Source: Hermatobates lingyangjiaoensis
Taxonomy: Eukaryota > Arthropoda > Insecta > Hemiptera > Hermatobatidae
NCBI GenBank assembly: GCA_026182355.1
Contig: JAPFBL010000007.1
Coordinates: forward strand, 558,001 to 622,000
Direction: 5' to 3'
Length of the DNA stretch: 64,000 nucleotides
Below are positions 60,368 to 64,000 of this stretch, one piece after another (the stretch's first letter is position 1; every line of letters begins with the position of its first letter). A model generated the notes under the pieces. That model did not search any database, was not told where the DNA came from, and saw only the letters and a program-made list of their open reading frames with translations. Made by a program: the position numbers and the translations under genes.

Positions 60368-60990
60368 ACGATGGAAGGGACTGTGGAGGGGCTACAGAGT
60401 GCAAGTGATATCGCAAATGAGCACCACCATCAAGATCAATCTGTGCCGCCAACAGCAGCAAAGGCAGTCGGTGTGCAGCCTACCACTATGCACGATAGAA
60501 GGGGCTGTGGAGGGGCTACAGAGTGCAAGTGATATCGCAAATGAGCACCACCATCATGATCAATCTGTGCCGCCAACAGCAGCAAAGGCAGTCGGTGTGC
60601 AGCCTACCACTATGCACGATAGAAGGGGCTGTGGAGGGGCTACAGAGTGCAAGTGATATCGCAAATGAGCACCACCATCAAGATCAATCTGTGCCGCCAA
60701 CAGCAGCAAAGGCAGTCGGCGTGCAGCCTACCACTATGTACGATAGAAGGGGCTGTGGAGGGGCTACAGAGTGCAAGTGATATCGCAAATGAGCACCACC
60801 ATCAAGATCAATCTGTGCCGCCAACAGCAGCAAAGGCAGTCGGTGTGCAACCTACCACTATGCACGATAGAAGGGGCTGTAGAGGGGCTACAGAGTGCAA
60901 GTGATATCGCAAATGAGCACCACCATCAAGATCAATCTGTGCCGCCAACAGCAGCAAAGGCAGTCGGCGAGCAGCCTACCACTATGTACA
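60368..60990 (+). repeat. 124-bp tandem repeat, five copies
   Basis: The word GTGCAAGTGATATCGCAAATG recurs with an exact 124-bp period (word starts near 60399, 60523, 60647, 60771 and 60895). Copies differ by only a few bases (for example CAAGATC or CATGATC). Since 124 is not a multiple of three, each frame passes through all phases, giving overlapping 85-codon frames with HHHDQSVPPTAAKAV. Flanking ends are TGGAAGGGACTGTGGAGG and TATGTACAGAGCC. Confidence 0.95.
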
Positions 60991-63090
60991 GAGCCATTGT
61001 CTATATATATGGCTTTAACAAAACAACCAGTCACAGAGCATGACTTCACTGATAACAATTCATGTTTCTTTTCATTACTGTTCTTTGAGTCAATGAATAG
61101 TGGTCTGTTGTTTCACATTAAAAAAAAACCAACACAACTGAAGTTAATCCAACACAAGTGTAGGAAAGTTAATTTTCATAATGATAATTAAAAACCAAAG
61201 TTATCTAAAAAAGTGATCTGTAGGAACTTGACACAGGAAAAATCTTCGAGAACTAAAAGGTGAGCACATATACTAAGGACTTTTCAAGAACCTCCTGAAT
61301 ATAAAAAATAAATAGAACAGAAGGAAATAATTCCTTTTATTGGAAACCCCTAAATTCTTTGAATGATAAAGGGAACAAAGGTATATTCAGGTAGAAAGGT
61401 GGTTGAAACAGATTGACGCCAGCTTTTGGAACTAACAAAACATAAAGAAACTCTATCTAGCCAGCAACGAGGGAATTCCTATTACATTTACAACAGAGTA
61501 TGCCACCATCACATAACATAGTATAAGAAGCAGTAGTCCCTGTAATTCCAACAATTTTTTAACAATTATTTATATAGATAAGATTAAAGAACATTAAACG
61601 TATAATAAAGTTGAGAACAATTTGATCTAATGAAAAGAAACGTAGGAAACACAGGATAGCAGAGGCTTAAAAACATACAGAAAATTCCTAGTAATTCATA
61701 AAATCAATACAAAAACAGGAAGAAGTACAAATTACAAAAAAATTAAACTAAAGTAACAAATATTAATCATATTTTCCTCATTTGCTCACTAAATATAATT
61801 TAAATAAACAAATAGTATTCTGTGCAACTTGAAATTTATACGTACATTGTAATTAACTTCCAGACTGATAAAAATGAATAAACCGTACTACTCAATTTGA
61901 AATATCCCATTAACTTTAAATTATGTGTACAAACAATAGCAAATTGTACATGTCTCATTTAAGTTGTCCAGGAACATAACAGTTACAATTAATTAAGTTT
62001 TGCTTTTGAATGAATCAATCACTGGTGAAACTAAAAATTATTACAAATGTTGATAACACTACAAACTGAAATCATTATTTAATATAAATTAAAGACAAGT
62101 ATTACAAGGTATAATTATCAGGAATAACTTTAATTAATTAAACCAGTAAACATTTTAGATAGTGTAACCAGACATGAAAAGTTTAACGACAATAAAAAAA
62201 AATTACCTTTTAATAGGAAGAGTAATGAGCAATGGCTTTTACACTTTCAACACAATTGGCGAATGGAATAAAAATAAACAGAATGTCAGATAATCACGTC
62301 TGATAACTTCAAATGGCTTAAAAAATTATTTTGTTCGCACTTAAACAATGGAATTATTCTCTATGATAAAAATTAACTGCTTTTACAAATATAGTTATCA
62401 GTGCAGTACCAAAACGACGTGCTAAAGACTGTTCCACTCTTGATTTTTCACTAAACTGTAATTCATTTTTCTAAAGCCAATATTGGTTAATCAGTTTCTT
62501 GATAATTTCTAAAATGTTTTAGATTCTGTAATACACTAATTTCATCATACACTAAAAGAGATAAGACACACTATTATCACTTTCAGTAAGGGTAACCATT
62601 AAACTGAGCCATGACAGTGTTGCCCTAGGATAGAAAGAGACCTAGGAGGGGGGAGGGATTACAAAATAAGAACAAGTGATCTCTAGGAACTTTGAACAGC
62701 TGAGTATTGTATCGTGTTTCACAAGATTAAATTAGAAGTTTGTGGATAGTAAAGGTTGGTTTGATAATAATACAAATAAAAATAATTATTCTAAATCTAC
62801 TGTTAAAGGGAAGTTAAAAAAATACTGAATATTTAAAAAGAAATAAACATAATTCAAATGAGAAGACTATAGAGTTGGCCTTATAAATGGTAAGCAGTGC
62901 CGACATGGCAATGAACGGGCTATGACGTGAGCGACTGACCAATTGATTGTGAGGTAAATAACAAGGACAGATAGTATATATACCAGTTTAAAAGTAAGAA
63001 CGTATAAAAAGGGGATATCTTTAAATAAAATAAGAAATTGGAAACAAGAATGGCTGGGAGCTGTATTGATCTCGACTCGTACCCCACCCA
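60991..63090. other. AT-rich upstream DNA
   Basis: Nothing recognised. Confidence 0.45.
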
Positions 63091-63161
63091 GAATGGTGAG
63101 ACTAAAATGGAGAATTTAATATCGCTCTGGGAGAAAGTAAGTTTTCGAAAGTAGGACGTAC

Positions 63162-63400
63162 CTGGTGGTTAGGAGGCGAGAGTTGGGGCACGGCCTCAAG
63201 TGGAGCTTTAGCGAGTAAGGTGTCCAGCATGGAACGGGGCCCCGGGGTCTGGGCTGTGGCACAACAGAACATAACAGGATCGGAGGACACAGCGCGGTGG
63301 CGGCTGCAGGGCGACTGGCGCCATCTGTCCGCCCCCTCCCAATCCAACCAGCTATAGAGCTTTCCATTTCTTATTCGTAACACCAATGGTTCGGCACATA
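63162..63400 (-). promoter_or_regulatory. GC-rich island with a donor site: candidate first exon and promoter
   Basis: A roughly 240-bp island far more GC-rich than its surroundings, with GGGAGGGGGCGGAC on the minus strand and a strong donor ACCACCAG|gtacgt at 63162. Minus-strand frames through it include FCCATAQTPGPRSMLDTLL. It could be an alternative Prl-1 leader exon or the first exon of another minus-strand gene; no homology helps decide. Confidence 0.4.
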
Positions 63401-63409
63401 GCTTGGAGG

Positions 63410-64000
63410 TTACGCAACTTTGTTGAAATTGTTTCTTTCTTAAAATGTATTTTATTAAACGAATGAAACAGCATTTATTTCTGAAGTTACTGCAATGTTT
63501 GCTAGTAATATAAGTTACATTAAACCGAAGTTTTTCTTATGTTATGGACCGAGGTATATGTAATTAAAATGGGTATCAAATAGCTCTATGTAAAACACTG
63601 ATTACTTTATTTTAAATGATTTTGTATTTGGACATAATACATACTTATATCATGTGTTTACGTACAGTCATAATTTGAGTATAGAATTACAAACTACTAT
63701 ATACAAACTACCACACTTATGCGTTAATTGAATTGATTACGTATGAATACAAACAGTTGGAAGTATTTCATAGGTATTCCTACATGACAATTGGCTTGGG
63801 CTTTCATATTACAATAATTTTTGAATAAAATTTATACTGCTTACTAATATTTAAAAATATCATTCTTACGTGATCACCTAAATTGATACTGGATGTGAAT
63901 TCAGAGTGGAAAAAGAGAAATATTTAAACTACTTGTGGTAGTAATGATTAGAGGATAATTATAATCTACGAACACCATACATAAAACTCGCTTGTTCCAT
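63410..64000. other. AT-rich DNA
   Basis: Nothing recognised. Confidence 0.45.

Noticed and set aside
60326..61191. Six overlapping 68-98-codon frames
   Set aside because: They are the same 124-bp tandem repeat read in shifting phases, not a protein repeat family.

Overview
This window looks like AT-rich nuclear DNA from an animal, most likely an insect. Coding sequence is sparse and split by introns of 0.1 to 18 kb with GT..AG borders. The space between exons is packed with non-LTR, Penelope-like, Helitron, hAT and mariner relics, SINEs, simple repeats and minisatellites. I see no bacterial operon, viral genome or CRISPR array. Almost all uninterrupted reading frames of 60-110 codons are chance frames or repeat debris.

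Three host genes can be supported. (1) 1.5-17.0 kb, minus strand: eight exons of ASCC2 (activating signal cointegrator 1 complex subunit 2), start codon at 17009, with the 3' end running off the left edge. (2) 17.24-18.3 kb, plus strand: a two-exon gene for a 199-residue protein I do not recognise. It is divergent from ASCC2, with only 230 bp between the two start codons, so a shared bidirectional promoter is likely. (3) 23.5-41 kb, minus strand: a complete four-exon coding region for the 179-residue phosphatase PRL-1 (PTP4A), with the active-site HCVAGLGR loop and a C-terminal CCIQ prenylation box. A 5' leader exon carries a 16-codon upstream ORF, and a likely non-coding first exon lies at about 58.9-59.1 kb. 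A second GC-rich candidate first exon is at 63.16-63.4 kb.

Layout: 0-17 kb, ASCC2 with its introns, holding SINEs, an amplified SINE-head array, a 5S rRNA-derived pseudogene, a Helitron relic and a Penelope-like relic. 17-18.5 kb, the unrecognised gene. 18.5-23.5 kb, intergenic DNA with a hAT MITE and Penelope-like debris. 23.5-59 kb, Prl-1 and its long introns with a jockey-like LINE relic, a hAT MITE, a 30-bp minisatellite, an orphan inverted-repeat element and a mariner relic. 59-64 kb, upstream DNA with a 124-bp satellite and a GC-rich promoter-like island.

The most interesting non-gene signal is a set of dispersed repeats, usually beside (TA)n tracts, that share a hammerhead-ribozyme-like fold: CTGANGA, one extra base, a variable but base-paired stem II, GAAA, a short palindromic stem III, an NUH site and a short stem I that in several copies pairs with the bases just before CTGA. 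Stem sequences differ between families while pairing is kept. Two families form head-to-head fold-backs with a motif in each arm. One degenerate motif lies at the 3' end of a Penelope-like relic, so I infer these are Penelope or retrozyme-type terminal ribozymes.
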